Counted from the stretch's first letter, positions 26,324 through 34,925 are shown. The stretch is DNA of 64,000 nucleotides from JABWBD01 sp040768665 (GCA_040768665.1 JAXGMN010000059.1:14561-78560), one strand, 5' to 3'. Notes: generated from the sequence alone by a model not told the origin. Numbers and translations: made by a program.

Positions 26324-26746
26324 CAGACGGCGTAGCAAGTTCATCGATGTCTCTCCAGCCGTAGTCGATCTTTGTCAGGTTCGTAGCGCCACCAATATAC
26401 AGAATCTTGCCGTGCCTGTCCGCACATCAGACCAGTATAGCTCTGAGGAGCAGCGTCGAGCGGCCCCTCCGCCGGGTTTGCCGGACGCTGCATCCCACGT
26501 ATCTTGCAGTGCGGCGATTTGTCCGGCCCCCGGTGCGAAGGCTGCGACTCAGAGGGGCTGCGAGTCTTTTTCCGTGCTGCTTCTGCCGCAAAGCCGGATT
26601 CGGCGAGAGGTTCGGATTCGTTGGATGGGGGCTCGGGAAAACGACCAGACCGCAAGCTCGTTGCGTGCGGTATAGAATTCTCCAGCGGGCTCGCCCGCGA
26701 AACACTTCGCCGCGTGACCGAAATGTCCGCAGAGGGAGATCGTGCA
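26324..26746. other. Intergenic stretch upstream of the HAD fusion gene
   Basis: About 420 bases between a repeat element and the HAD-fusion start. An open frame runs in phase with the HAD gene from 26504, but it has no ribosome site and its composition is not coding-like. It should hold the divergent promoters for the fucosidase and the trehalose operon; I could not place them. Confidence 0.5.
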
Positions 26747-28333
26747 ATGGACGAAATGTCGGGAGTGAGTATCAACGGGGTCCCTGTCGACGCGGTGATT
26801 CTCGATCTGGACGGCGTCATCACGCGGACCGCCAGGGTCCACGCCAGTGCCTGGAAGCAGATGTTCGATGAGTATCTCGGCAAGAGGGCGCGCGAGCGGG
26901 ATGAGAAGTTCCGGCCGTTCAACATCGTCGAAGACTACGGGAAGTATGTCGACGGGATGCCGCGTTACGACGGCGTTCGGACGTTCCTTGCATCCCGCGA
27001 CATCGAATTGCCCCGCGGCACCGCCAACGATCCGCCGGACGCAGAAACGGTGTGCGGGTTGGGAAACCGGAAGAACGTCCTCTTCCACGAATTGCTCGAG
27101 CAGGGCGGCGTCGAGGTCTTCGACGACGCGGTCGAGCAGATCGAAGCCTGGCGACAACGGGGACTGGCCACGGCCGTCGTGTCGTCGAGCAAGAACTGCA
27201 AAAAGATACTCCGGATCGCGGGTCTCATGCACCTGTTCGATACGCAGGTCGACGGCGTCGAAGCGGCCCAACAGAAACTCCCCGGCAAACCCGCGCCGGA
27301 TACGTTCTTGAAAGCCGCCGAGCAGCTCAAGCTGGATCCCGCGCGTGCCGTGGTGGTCGAGGACGCGGTTGCGGGCGTCCAAGCGGGCCGGGCGGGCAAC
27401 TTCGGGCTCGTGGTCGGCGTTGCCCGCAAAGAGAGCCAGGTCGCGGCACTGGGTGAAAACGGCGCCGATGTCGTCGTTCGGGATCTCAGGGAACTCTCCT
27501 CGGAAGGAATCACGACGCCCGATCCCCAGCGGCTCCGGCTGCCGCCCTCGGCGGTGGAACACCGCGACAAAATTGCCGACTCCCTGGCAGACCGCCGTCC
27601 GGCCGTGTTTCTGGACTACGACGGAACGCTCACTCCGATCGTGCCCGATCCTGCGGCCGCCAGGCTGGAGCCGGCGGTTCGCGAATTGCTCAACTCGCTG
27701 TCGAAGCTCTGCAGCCTGGCGATCGTCAGCGGTCGCGATCTCGGGGACGTCAAGCGGCTTGTGGGACTGGATAACCTGGTCTACGCCGGCAGCCACGGGT
27801 TTGAGATCGTCGGCCCCGGCGGGCTGCATATGGAGCACGAAGAGGGCACTCGCCGCCTGCCCGACCTGGACGCCGCCGAAGAGAAACTCCGACAGCGGCT
27901 CCGTACCGTTCCGCGAGCGGCCGTCGAGCGGAAGCGGTTTGCCGTGGCCATTCATTTCCGCAACGTCGATGAGGGCCGCGTCGGCGAGGTCGAGCATGCC
28001 GTAGACGAAGTGCACCGCAGCTATCCGTCGCTCCGCAAACGCGGCGGTAAGAAGATCTTCGAGCTCCAGCCCAATATCGAGTGGCATAAGGGAAAGGCCG
28101 TGCTCTGGCTGTTGGACACCCTCGGGTTGGACAAACCCGACGTGATTCCGTTCTACCTGGGCGACGACGTGACCGACGAAGACGCGTTTCAAGCGCTGGC
28201 CGAACGCGGCATCGGCATCCTGGTCGGACAACCGACCGTTCCAACCGCGGCGTCGTATTGGCTTGCCGACCCGGCCGACGTGAAGCCGTTCCTCGAAGAA
28301 ATGATCGACCTGTTGAGCAAGAAAGCGCAATGA
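26747..28333 (+). CDS. Two-domain HAD protein: beta-phosphoglucomutase fused to trehalose-6-phosphate phosphatase
   Basis: 528 residues from the ATG at 26747, which has AGAGGGAG eight bases upstream; two other in-frame ATGs (26723, 26756) are weaker. Domain 1 (about 10-260) is a beta-phosphoglucomutase-type HAD: VILDLDGVIT nucleophile, VVSSSKNCKKI, GKPAPDTFL and VVEDAVAGVQAG. Domain 2 (about 283-525) is a trehalose-phosphatase HAD: FLDYDGTLTPIV (Asp290), IVSGRDLGDVKRL, GSHGFEI, and FYLGDDVTDEDAF. The first domain should convert beta-glucose-1-phosphate to glucose-6-phosphate; the second should dephosphorylate trehalose-6-phosphate or a similar sugar phosphate. The stop overlaps the GH65 start by four bases, so the phosphorylase and mutase are made together. 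Confidence 0.93.
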   Translation: MDEMSGVSINGVPVDAVILDLDGVITRTARVHASAWKQMFDEYLGKRARERDEKFRPFNIVEDYGKYVDGMPRYDGVRTFLASRDIELPRGTANDPPDAETVCGLGNRKNVLFHELLEQGGVEVFDDAVEQIEAWRQRGLATAVVSSSKNCKKILRIAGLMHLFDTQVDGVEAAQQKLPGKPAPDTFLKAAEQLKLDPARAVVVEDAVAGVQAGRAGNFGLVVGVARKESQVAALGENGADVVVRDLRELSSEGITTPDPQRLRLPPSAVEHRDKIADSLADRRPAVFLDYDGTLTPIVPDPAAARLEPAVRELLNSLSKLCSLAIVSGRDLGDVKRLVGLDNLVYAGSHGFEIVGPGGLHMEHEEGTRRLPDLDAAEEKLRQRLRTVPRAAVERKRFAVAIHFRNVDEGRVGEVEHAVDEVHRSYPSLRKRGGKKIFELQPNIEWHKGKAVLWLLDTLGLDKPDVIPFYLGDDVTDEDAFQALAERGIGILVGQPTVPTAASYWLADPADVKPFLEEMIDLLSKKAQ

Positions 28334-30747
28334 GCACGAGAGAGACGACCGACTGGAAATTGATCTATTCCGGATGGGATCCCGACCAGCAGCCGCTCCG
28401 CGAGGCGCTGTGCACGCTGGGCAACGGCAACTTTGCCACGCGCGGCGCGTTCGAAGAATCCCGCGCCGGCGGTCCGCACTACCCGGGTACCTATCTCGCC
28501 GGCGGCTATAACCGGCTCGAATCCGAGGTTGCGGGCCGCGTGATCGAAAACGAAGACCTGGTCAATTGGCCCAACTGGCTCGTGCTGAAGTTTCGGATCG
28601 ACGGCGGCGAGTGGATCGACATCGAGCGGGTCGAATTGCTGGAGTTCCGCCAGGAATTGGACGTCCGGCGCGGCGTGCTGGATCGGACGGTCCGGTTCCG
28701 CGACCGTGACGGCAACGTATCCACGCTTGAGATCCGCCGCATCGTCGATATGGCGCATCCGCACCGGGCAGCCATTCACTGGTCCCTGACTCCGGAAAAC
28801 TGGTCCGGCCGGATCGAGATCCACTCGGCGCTGGACGGCACGGTGAAGAACGATGGGGTCGCCAGGTATCGGCAGCTTGCCGGCCAGCACCTCGAGCCCG
28901 AAGACAGCGGCGAGATCGACGAAGACGGCATCTTCCTGGTCGTCCAGACCACGCAGTCGCGAATCCGCATGGCACAGGCCGCCCGTACTCGGGTCTTTTC
29001 CGGCGACGAGCTCGCTCAGCACGCGCGCCACGTCGTAAAACGCCGGAACTACATCGCTCACGAAATTCACTGCGAGGCCGAGCAGGGCAAGACGCTCCGG
29101 GTGGAAAAAGTGCTCGGCCTTTACGTATCCGGCGATCGGGCCATGTCCGAGCCGCTGTTGGCTGCAACGAAATTGATCCGCCGCGCCCCGTCCTTTCGCG
29201 ACATGCTGACCGCCCACGTGCGCCACTGGTCTCATCTTTGGGACCGCTGCGATATCGATCTCGCCACCGACAGCCGTGCGCAGTTCATCCTGCGGCTGCA
29301 CATCTTCCATCTCCTTCAGACCACGTCGATGAACACCGTCGATATCGACGTCGGCGTGCCGGCCCGCGGCTGGCACGGCGAGGCCTACCGGGGCCACATC
29401 TTCTGGGACGAACTCTTCATCTTCCCCTTTTTGAACCTGCGGATCCCCGAACTGACCCGCTCGCTGTTGATGTATCGCTACCGGCGGCTTCCCGAAGCCC
29501 GGCACGCGGCCGCCGAATTGGGCTACCGCGGCGCAATGTTCCCATGGCAAAGCGGGAGCGACGGGCGGGAAGAGAGCCAAGTGCTGCACCTGAACCCCAA
29601 GTCGGGCCGTTGGGTTCCCGACAACACCTACCGCCAGCGCCACGTCAACGCCGCCATCGCCCGGAATGTCTGGCAGTACTACCAGGCGACTGACGATATG
29701 GAGTTTCTCTCCTTCTTCGGCGCCGAGATGATCATCGAAATCGCACGGTTCTGGGCCAGCTTTGCCGTCTACAATCCCGACCGGGACCGGTATGAATTGC
29801 AGGATGTCGTGGGGCCCGACGAGTTCCATACCAAGTACCCCGACCGCGATGAACTCGGCCTGAATAACAATGCATACACAAATGTCTTGGCCGTGTGGAC
29901 GATCCAATGCGCCTCCTCGGTTCTCGACCGATTGGCCGATGACCGACGCGCAGAACTCCTCGCGGACCTCCAGATCGACGAAGAGGAAACCAGGTGGTGG
30001 AATGAGGTCGGCCAGAAGATGTTCATCCCTTTCCACGACGACGGCATCATCAGCCAGTTCGAAGGCTACGGAGAACTCAAGGAATTCGACTGGGAGGGCT
30101 ACCGCAAGAAGTACGGCGATATCCAACGACTCGACCGCATCCTCGAGGCCGAGGGCGACGACGTCAACCGCTACAAGGCGGGCAAGCAGGCCGACGTCCT
30201 CATGCTCTTCTACCTCTTCTCCGCCGACGAACTGCAACAGTTGTTCGAGCATATGGGCTACCAGTTCGATCCGGAATTCATCCCCCGAAACGTCCAGTAC
30301 TACCTGCAGCGCACTTCCCACGGTTCGACGCTCAGCCGTATTGTCCATTCCTGGGTCCTCGCTCGCTCGCACCGGGAACGGGCGTGGGGATTGTTCAAGC
30401 AAGCATTGGAAAGCGACATCGCGGACATTCAGGGGGGAACCACCTCGGAAGGGATCCACCTGGGGGCAATGGCCGGCACCGTGGATCTCATCCAGAGGGG
30501 CCACACCGGCATCGAGATGCGCGACGACGTGCTCTGGCTCAATCCCTGTCTGCCCGACGAACTCTCCCAACTCCGCTTGCGAATCCGGTATCGGGCCCAT
30601 TGGCTGGGGCTTCAGGTCGATCACAAAAACCTCGTGGTCTCCTTCGGCAAGAGCTGGCCGCAGCCTGCCAGCATCGGCTTCCGCGGAAGGGTTTATACTG
30701 CCGAGCAGGGGGACGAGTTGCGATTCCCGCTCGACGGATGCGATTGA
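28330..30747 (+). CDS. GH65 glycoside phosphorylase (trehalose/kojibiose/maltose type)
   Basis: 805 residues from the ATG that overlaps the preceding stop (ATGA). The N-terminal beta-sandwich begins MSTRETTDWKLIYSGWDPDQ with LCTLGNGNFATRGAFEE. The (alpha/alpha)6 barrel holds HIFWDELFIFPF and the general acid Glu498 in VVGPDEFHTKYPD. A phosphate-site-like segment HGSTLSRIVHSWV follows, then a small C-terminal beta domain. GH65 phosphorylases cleave alpha-linked glucobioses with inversion, giving beta-glucose-1-phosphate, which suits the adjacent beta-phosphoglucomutase domain. Trehalose is the likeliest substrate because the partner also has a trehalose-phosphatase domain; kojibiose or maltose are alternatives. 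No signal peptide, so cytoplasmic. Confidence 0.93.
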   Translation: MSTRETTDWKLIYSGWDPDQQPLREALCTLGNGNFATRGAFEESRAGGPHYPGTYLAGGYNRLESEVAGRVIENEDLVNWPNWLVLKFRIDGGEWIDIERVELLEFRQELDVRRGVLDRTVRFRDRDGNVSTLEIRRIVDMAHPHRAAIHWSLTPENWSGRIEIHSALDGTVKNDGVARYRQLAGQHLEPEDSGEIDEDGIFLVVQTTQSRIRMAQAARTRVFSGDELAQHARHVVKRRNYIAHEIHCEAEQGKTLRVEKVLGLYVSGDRAMSEPLLAATKLIRRAPSFRDMLTAHVRHWSHLWDRCDIDLATDSRAQFILRLHIFHLLQTTSMNTVDIDVGVPARGWHGEAYRGHIFWDELFIFPFLNLRIPELTRSLLMYRYRRLPEARHAAAELGYRGAMFPWQSGSDGREESQVLHLNPKSGRWVPDNTYRQRHVNAAIARNVWQYYQATDDMEFLSFFGAEMIIEIARFWASFAVYNPDRDRYELQDVVGPDEFHTKYPDRDELGLNNNAYTNVLAVWTIQCASSVLDRLADDRRAELLADLQIDEEETRWWNEVGQKMFIPFHDDGIISQFEGYGELKEFDWEGYRKKYGDIQRLDRILEAEGDDVNRYKAGKQADVLMLFYLFSADELQQLFEHMGYQFDPEFIPRNVQYYLQRTSHGSTLSRIVHSWVLARSHRERAWGLFKQALESDIADIQGGTTSEGIHLGAMAGTVDLIQRGHTGIEMRDDVLWLNPCLPDELSQLRLRIRYRAHWLGLQVDHKNLVVSFGKSWPQPASIGFRGRVYTAEQGDELRFPLDGCD

Positions 30748-30753
30748 TCGAAG

Positions 30754-30845
30754 GCTATCCGGAAACGGGGACAGGCACCCTGCATCTTGGACGATCCTCG
30801 GTCTCTAACACACAACATCCGGGAGCCAGTTCCCGTTTCCGGCTG
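30754..30845. repeat. REP-like palindromic repeat, GGGGAC-core family B, 92 bp
   Basis: Begins seven bases after the GH65 stop. Arms ccggaaacggggac (30759-30772) and gttcccgtttccgg (30829-30842) pair with a single mismatch. The inner GGGGACAGGCACC and GGAGCCAGTTCCC match the copies at 6148 and 13367. Confidence 0.82.
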
Positions 30846-30961
30846 GCCTCTTGCCTTGACACTCGCCCGCCGGGTTGCCGAAAATAGGGTTATTCAACCT
30901 GGAGCCCTTCCATGGGGGGACAGATAAAGAGTTCCCACCTCAAGCTACAGAAAGAGCAACC

Positions 30962-32338
30962 ATGAAGCGAGAAAACGCATCGCCGCAATCGAATTCGCAA
31001 GGCGCGTCGCGCCGCGAGTTTTTGCAGTGGACCGGGGCTGCCGCGGCCGGATCGGCCCTGGCGGGGGTGAGCATTCCTCGGGTCCACGCGGGCGAAGACA
31101 ACACGATCCGCCTGGCATTGATCGGGTGCGGCGGGCGGGGAAGCGGGGCCGTGGCCAACGCGATGAACTCCCCGCACGGGCCGGTCAAACTCTACGCGAT
31201 GGCCGACGTGGTCGAGGATCGGATCGCCAGCCGCCACAAAGCGCTCACCAAGGAGTTCGGCGACCGGATCGACGTGCCCAAGGAGCGGCAGTTTGTCGGC
31301 TTCGACGCCTACAAGAAGGCGATCGATTGCCTCGGTCCCAACGACGTGGCCATGCTGACCAGCTTCGCCTATGTGCGGCCCCTGCAACTGGAATACGCGG
31401 TGCAGAAGGGCGTGAACGCGTTCATGGAAAAATCGTTCGCCCCCGACGCCCCGAACCTGCGCCGGCTGATGAAGGCCGGCGAGGAGGCGAAAAAGAAAAA
31501 CCTCAAGATCGCGGCCGGCCTGCAATGCCGCCACAGCGTCAATCGCCAGGAGATGATCAAGCGGATCCGCGACGGGCAAATGGGCGAGCTTCAGCTCATT
31601 CGGGCGTACCGGATCCATCCGGTCGGCGGCCTGGGCAAGAAGCCGGCCGACTACAACGAGCTGCTCTGGCAGATCCGCAACTTCGTCCGATTTCCCTGGG
31701 TCTCCGGCGGTCTCTTTGCCGAGATGAACATCCACCAGATCGACGAAATCTGCTGGCTCAAGGGCGATCACCCGGTCCTCGCCCGCGGCATCGGCGGCCG
31801 AAGGGCCAACAGCCAGGACCACGGTCAGGAGTTCGACTCGATCTCGATCGAGTGGACGTTTGCCGACGGCACCAAGGCGACGGACGGGGTCCGCTGGCTG
31901 GGCGGACATTGCTTCACCGAATTTGCCACATACGCGCACGGGACGAAGTGTGCGGGCCAGTTCTCCGGCAACATCCACAAGGGAACAACGCGGATCTACA
32001 AAGACCAGCGAATCAAAGACGACAACATCGTTTGGGAAGCGCCCGAGGAACAGTACACCCCCTGGGACGCGGAGTGGAACGTGCTGTTGGAGAACATCCG
32101 CCAGGACAAGCCGCAGAACGAGGTCGAGCGGGCGGCGCTGTCGAACTTTGCGGATCTGATGGGCCGTGCGGCGGTGCATTCGGGCAAAGAGATCACCTGG
32201 GACGAGATGGTCAATTCGAAGTTCCAACTCTACCCGGGCAAGATCGACGACCTGGATTACGATTCGGAACCGCCGGTGAAGGCGGACGAGAACGGCTTCT
32301 ATCCGGTGCCGGTGCCGGGCACCTGGAACGAGACCTGA
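30962..32338 (+). CDS. Tat-exported Gfo/Idh/MocA-family oxidoreductase
   Basis: 458 residues from the ATG at 30962 (AGAAAGAG upstream); an upstream in-frame ATG adds 29 residues before the signal and was rejected. Twin-arginine signal SRREFLQWTGAAAAG (about 17-31), cleaved near PRVHAGED. NAD(P)-binding Rossmann fold IRLALIGCGGRGSGAVA, then EKSFAPDAPNLRRL in the position of the EKP catalytic loop, and a substrate domain with SGGLFAEMNIHQIDEICWL. Such enzymes oxidise or epimerise sugars; the exported variants are especially numerous in planctomycetes. It stands alone between a repeat element and the methanopterin gene pair. The substrate is unknown. Confidence 0.93.
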   Translation: MKRENASPQSNSQGASRREFLQWTGAAAAGSALAGVSIPRVHAGEDNTIRLALIGCGGRGSGAVANAMNSPHGPVKLYAMADVVEDRIASRHKALTKEFGDRIDVPKERQFVGFDAYKKAIDCLGPNDVAMLTSFAYVRPLQLEYAVQKGVNAFMEKSFAPDAPNLRRLMKAGEEAKKKNLKIAAGLQCRHSVNRQEMIKRIRDGQMGELQLIRAYRIHPVGGLGKKPADYNELLWQIRNFVRFPWVSGGLFAEMNIHQIDEICWLKGDHPVLARGIGGRRANSQDHGQEFDSISIEWTFADGTKATDGVRWLGGHCFTEFATYAHGTKCAGQFSGNIHKGTTRIYKDQRIKDDNIVWEAPEEQYTPWDAEWNVLLENIRQDKPQNEVERAALSNFADLMGRAAVHSGKEITWDEMVNSKFQLYPGKIDDLDYDSEPPVKADENGFYPVPVPGTWNET

Positions 32339-32363
32339 GCCGCAGGATAAGGGCGATTGGCTC

Positions 32364-32397
32364 AGCAGCCCGGCTGCTGCCGAAGCAGCCGGGCTGC
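32364..32397. repeat. Palindrome, GCCCGGCTGC family
   Basis: agcagcccggctgct (32364-32378) and agcagccgggctgc (32384-32397) form a 14-bp perfect stem with a five-base loop, 26 bases after the oxidoreductase stop. No T-run follows. Confidence 0.75.
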
Positions 32398-32488
32398 CGG
32401 CTTGCCTGCAACGCGCGGCTCTCCCGCGCAGCGCTGCGCCATTTCCCGGCGGCGCTAAGGCCACTGCGATCCGTGCTGACGAGGAATC

Positions 32489-33073
32489 ATGATTCTCGAA
32501 GGAATCGTCACGACAACCGGCGCCGACGGGCAGCCGCACGTAGCGCCGATGGGCGCGACGGTCGACGATCCGCGGGACCGGCCGATCGAGCAAATCGTGC
32601 TGCGGCCGTATCCATCCTCGACGACTTACGTCCATTTGAAGCGAACGGGCGAGGGCGTGTTTCACGTGACGGACGACGTCGGGCTGATCGCGCGCGCGGC
32701 CCTCGGCAGACTCGACCCGCTGCCGCGACTTCTGCGGGCGACGGCCGTCGACGGGTGGATCGTGGCCGATGCCTGCCGCTGGTATGCTTTGCGCGTACGG
32801 CGAATCGACGATTCCGGGGCGCGGGCTACCATCGAAGCCGACGTGGTCGAACGAGGCTCGATCCGTGATTTCTTCGGATTGAACCGGGCGATGCACGCCG
32901 TCGTGGAGGGTGCGATCTACGCATCACGGATCGGGTTCTTGTCGGCCGAGCAGGTCATGACGGATCTCTCCCGGCTGGCCGTGCTGGTCGAGAAGACGGG
33001 CGGTGCTCGCGAGATGGATGCCTGGGAGTTCCTCTGGCAGTATGTGCTCGACAAGATCGAGGAGGAGAGATGA
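32489..33073 (+). CDS. DUF447 family protein (methanopterin-cluster flavoprotein-like)
   Basis: 194 residues. MILEGIVTTTGADGQPHVAPMGATV at the start, HLKRTGEGVFHVTDD in the middle and a C-terminal helical half (VVEGAIYASRIGFLS) match DUF447, a split-barrel FMN-binding-like family found in archaea and in bacteria that use tetrahydromethanopterin. The reaction is not established; it is regularly found next to the beta-RFAP synthase gene, as here, with a four-base overlap (ATGA at 33070-33073). This strongly suggests a role in tetrahydromethanopterin synthesis or C1 metabolism in the cytoplasm. Confidence 0.85.
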   Translation: MILEGIVTTTGADGQPHVAPMGATVDDPRDRPIEQIVLRPYPSSTTYVHLKRTGEGVFHVTDDVGLIARAALGRLDPLPRLLRATAVDGWIVADACRWYALRVRRIDDSGARATIEADVVERGSIRDFFGLNRAMHAVVEGAIYASRIGFLSAEQVMTDLSRLAVLVEKTGGAREMDAWEFLWQYVLDKIEEER

Positions 33074-34038
33074 GCAGCCGGGCCGTCCAGGTGTTCGCTC
33101 CCAGCCGGCTGCATTTCGGCATGTTGTCGGTCAACCGGGCGGGCGGCCGACAGTTTGGCGGGATCGGGGCCATGATCGAGGCTCCGGGGCTGCATCTGAG
33201 GCTCCGCCGGGCCGAGCGCCTGGAGGTTGCCGGTCTGCTGGCCGAGCGAACCAGGCGAATCGTCGCGTCGCTGATCGCAGGCGGCGGGGGAATGCGGTGC
33301 CGCATCGAGGTGATGCAGGCGCCGCGCGAGCACACCGGCCTGGGCACGGGCACGCAGTTGAGCATGGCGGTTGCCGCAGGACTGAATGCGCTGGAGGGAC
33401 GTCCGCCGCTGGACGCGGTGCAACTCGCGGGGTGCGTGGGCCGTGGAGAAAGATCCGCCGTGGGGCTGTACGGATTTGTTCATGGCGGGTTGTTGCTGGA
33501 GGGCGGCAAGACCGCGGCGGAAGAGGTTTCTCCGCTGGTCGCGCGGGCCGAGTTGCCCGCCGCGTGGCGATTTGTCCTCGTTTGCCCGCGTGATGAGGTG
33601 GGGCTTTCGGGCGAAGCCGAACGGCAGGCATTCGCCACGCTGCCCGCAGTGCCGGAAGAACGTTCCAGGAGGCTGGAATACCTGGCTCGGGAGATTCTCC
33701 TGCCGGCGGCTGCGCAGGCCGACTTCGATGCGTTCAGCGATGCGCTGTACGAATTCGGTTACCTAGCGGGGCTCAGCTTTGCGGAAAAGCAGGGCGGGCC
33801 GTTCGCCGGCGAGCGGCTTGCTGGGCTGGTCGCGCTGGCCCGCCGACTAGGCCGGCGAGGAGTGGGGCAGAGTTCCTGGGGGCCGACGCTCTTCGTGCTC
33901 TGCGCGGATGAACGGTCGGCCGTGGAGTTTCGCGAGCAACTCATCGAGGCTTCGCAGGATCGGTATCTCGAGACGTGGATCAGCGCAGCGAATAACCGTG
34001 GGGCGCGGATCGAAGTCGAAACGCGGGACCAGCAATAG
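33070..34038 (+). CDS. Beta-ribofuranosylaminobenzene 5'-phosphate synthase (GHMP superfamily)
   Basis: 322 residues. The N-terminus VFAPSRLHFGMLSVNR and the GHMP ATP-loop-like HTGLGTGTQLSMAVAAG (about 97-113), plus GRGERSAVGLYGFVHGGLLLEGG, are the hallmarks of beta-RFAP synthase. It joins PRPP and p-hydroxybenzoate or p-aminobenzoate with loss of CO2, the first step specific to tetrahydromethanopterin. Methanotrophs, methylotrophs and planctomycetes use this cofactor for formaldehyde handling. Overlaps the DUF447 gene. The other methanopterin genes are not in this window. Confidence 0.92.
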   Translation: MSSRAVQVFAPSRLHFGMLSVNRAGGRQFGGIGAMIEAPGLHLRLRRAERLEVAGLLAERTRRIVASLIAGGGGMRCRIEVMQAPREHTGLGTGTQLSMAVAAGLNALEGRPPLDAVQLAGCVGRGERSAVGLYGFVHGGLLLEGGKTAAEEVSPLVARAELPAAWRFVLVCPRDEVGLSGEAERQAFATLPAVPEERSRRLEYLAREILLPAAAQADFDAFSDALYEFGYLAGLSFAEKQGGPFAGERLAGLVALARRLGRRGVGQSSWGPTLFVLCADERSAVEFREQLIEASQDRYLETWISAANNRGARIEVETRDQQ

Positions 34039-34073
34039 CAGCCGGGCTGATGCAGAAAAGATCCTCAAGCCGT

Positions 34074-34421
34074 TCAGGTGGCCAGTTCGATGGAGTCGAG
34101 CAGGAGTCCTTGGCCGCCTTCAAGGGTAACGTCGGGACTGCCACATTGCGGGCACGAGGCTACGAGTTCCTCAACTTCGGTTCTTGCGAGGCAGGTCCGG
34201 CAAACGCAAGTCGGCTTCGGCTCTGAGATCTGAAGTTCCGCACCCTCGGCGCGCGTGCCCGCCGAGAGCAACTGAAAGGCGAATCGAATCGAGTCGGCAT
34301 TGACCCCCGACAGCCGTCCGATCGTCAGATCAAGCCGCGTAATGCGCCCGGTTTCCCCGGAGCGGTCGACCTCGGTCTCGACCTGCTCGAGCATCGCTTC
34401 CACGATCGAAAGTTCGTGCAT
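34074..34421 (-). CDS. hypA: Hydrogenase/urease nickel incorporation protein HypA
   Basis: 115 residues, the usual HypA length. N-terminal Met-His-Glu nickel site (MHELSIVEAML) and a zinc site made of CRTC with a nearby extra Cys and CPQC. HypA hands nickel to NiFe-hydrogenase or urease maturation partners in the cytoplasm. No hydrogenase, hypB or urease gene is visible in the window, so it is an isolated copy whose partner must lie elsewhere. Convergent with the beta-RFAP synthase gene, 35 bases away. A 221-bp inverted-repeat element begins 17 bases upstream of its start. Confidence 0.94.
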   Translation of the reverse strand: MHELSIVEAMLEQVETEVDRSGETGRITRLDLTIGRLSGVNADSIRFAFQLLSAGTRAEGAELQISEPKPTCVCRTCLARTEVEELVASCPQCGSPDVTLEGGQGLLLDSIELAT

Positions 34422-34437
34422 TTGTCAATGGTCATTA

Positions 34438-34658
34438 CTCAAACTGTAAACGCCACCACTGGATTTACCCCGGTGGGGCGATGTTTGGCAACTACAAGCC
34501 GCACATAGACACCCGTTCCGTGGTTTTGCGGGTTGGGGGCGGCGCCCACCGGGCGAGCAGCAGACGCGAAATCACGGAACCACTTGGCGGGGTGCGGTTT
34601 GTAGTTGCCAAACATCGCCCCACCGACGCGGGGTCGGTGGTGGCGTTTATAGTTTGAG
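34438..34658. mobile_element. 221-bp inverted-repeat element (MITE-like or giant REP), non-coding
   Basis: Two 66-base arms (34438-34503 and 34593-34658) are reverse complements with roughly 55 matches of 66, both ending in ctcaaact. The middle 89 bases also fold back (gttccgtgg against ccacggaac-like sequence). The element has no open frame of its own. I could not find a clear target-site duplication. It lies between hypA and the Trm112-like gene and covers the last codons and the stop of the latter. Confidence 0.75.
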
Positions 34659-34925
34659 GCATTCGTCATTCGTCATTTGCCCGATGGGGATCGCTTCGTC
34701 GACGAGCATCACGGGGATGCCGTCGATGATGGGATAGAGCAGGCCCTCATCTTCGCAGACCAACCCTCCCTGCATTTCGGACTCGACCGAGCGGCCCGCC
34801 GCGTTGGTCAGGGTCTTGGCGGCGATCTTCTCGTTGAGGCCGGCGACGAGGGACTGCTCGGCGAGCGTCAGCGGTTTGTGCGACTTGGGGCAAACGAGGA
34901 TGTCCAGTAATTCCTTCTCAATCAC
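34647..34925 (-). CDS. Trm112 family protein, C-terminus altered by a repeat element
   Basis: 92 residues from a GTG at 34925 (GGGAGAGAAATCC just upstream); the open frame extends to a TTG at 34961. Sequence starts IEKELLDILVCPKSHKPLTL, with LVCEDEGLLYPIIDGIPVMLVDEAIP, typical of Trm112/YcaR zinc-ribbon-like proteins that activate methyltransferases. Only one clear cysteine per half is left (VCPK, VCED). The family is normally 60-70 residues; here the insert between the halves is longer and the last residues (TNDECLKL) run into the 221-bp inverted-repeat element, which supplies the stop at 34647-34649. The chain probably kept its function, since the core is intact. Role inferred from family only. 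Confidence 0.8.
   Translation of the reverse strand: MIEKELLDILVCPKSHKPLTLAEQSLVAGLNEKIAAKTLTNAAGRSVESEMQGGLVCEDEGLLYPIIDGIPVMLVDEAIPIGQMTNDECLKL

Noticed and set aside
26549..28330. A 593-codon open frame on the minus strand opposite the HAD fusion
   Set aside because: High-GC codon bias of the real gene leaves antisense frames open; no start context, motif or family-like sequence.
28189..30624. An 811-codon minus-strand open frame opposite GH65
   Set aside because: Shadow of the GH65 gene, which carries all family motifs; the antisense translation has no recognisable domain.
30890..32896. A 668-codon minus-strand open frame across the oxidoreductase and DUF447
   Set aside because: Antisense shadow of two well-supported genes; crosses their boundary without reason.
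34074..34421. Hydrogenase maturation operon at hypA
   Set aside because: No hypB-F, hydrogenase or urease gene is visible on either side; the gene stands alone.
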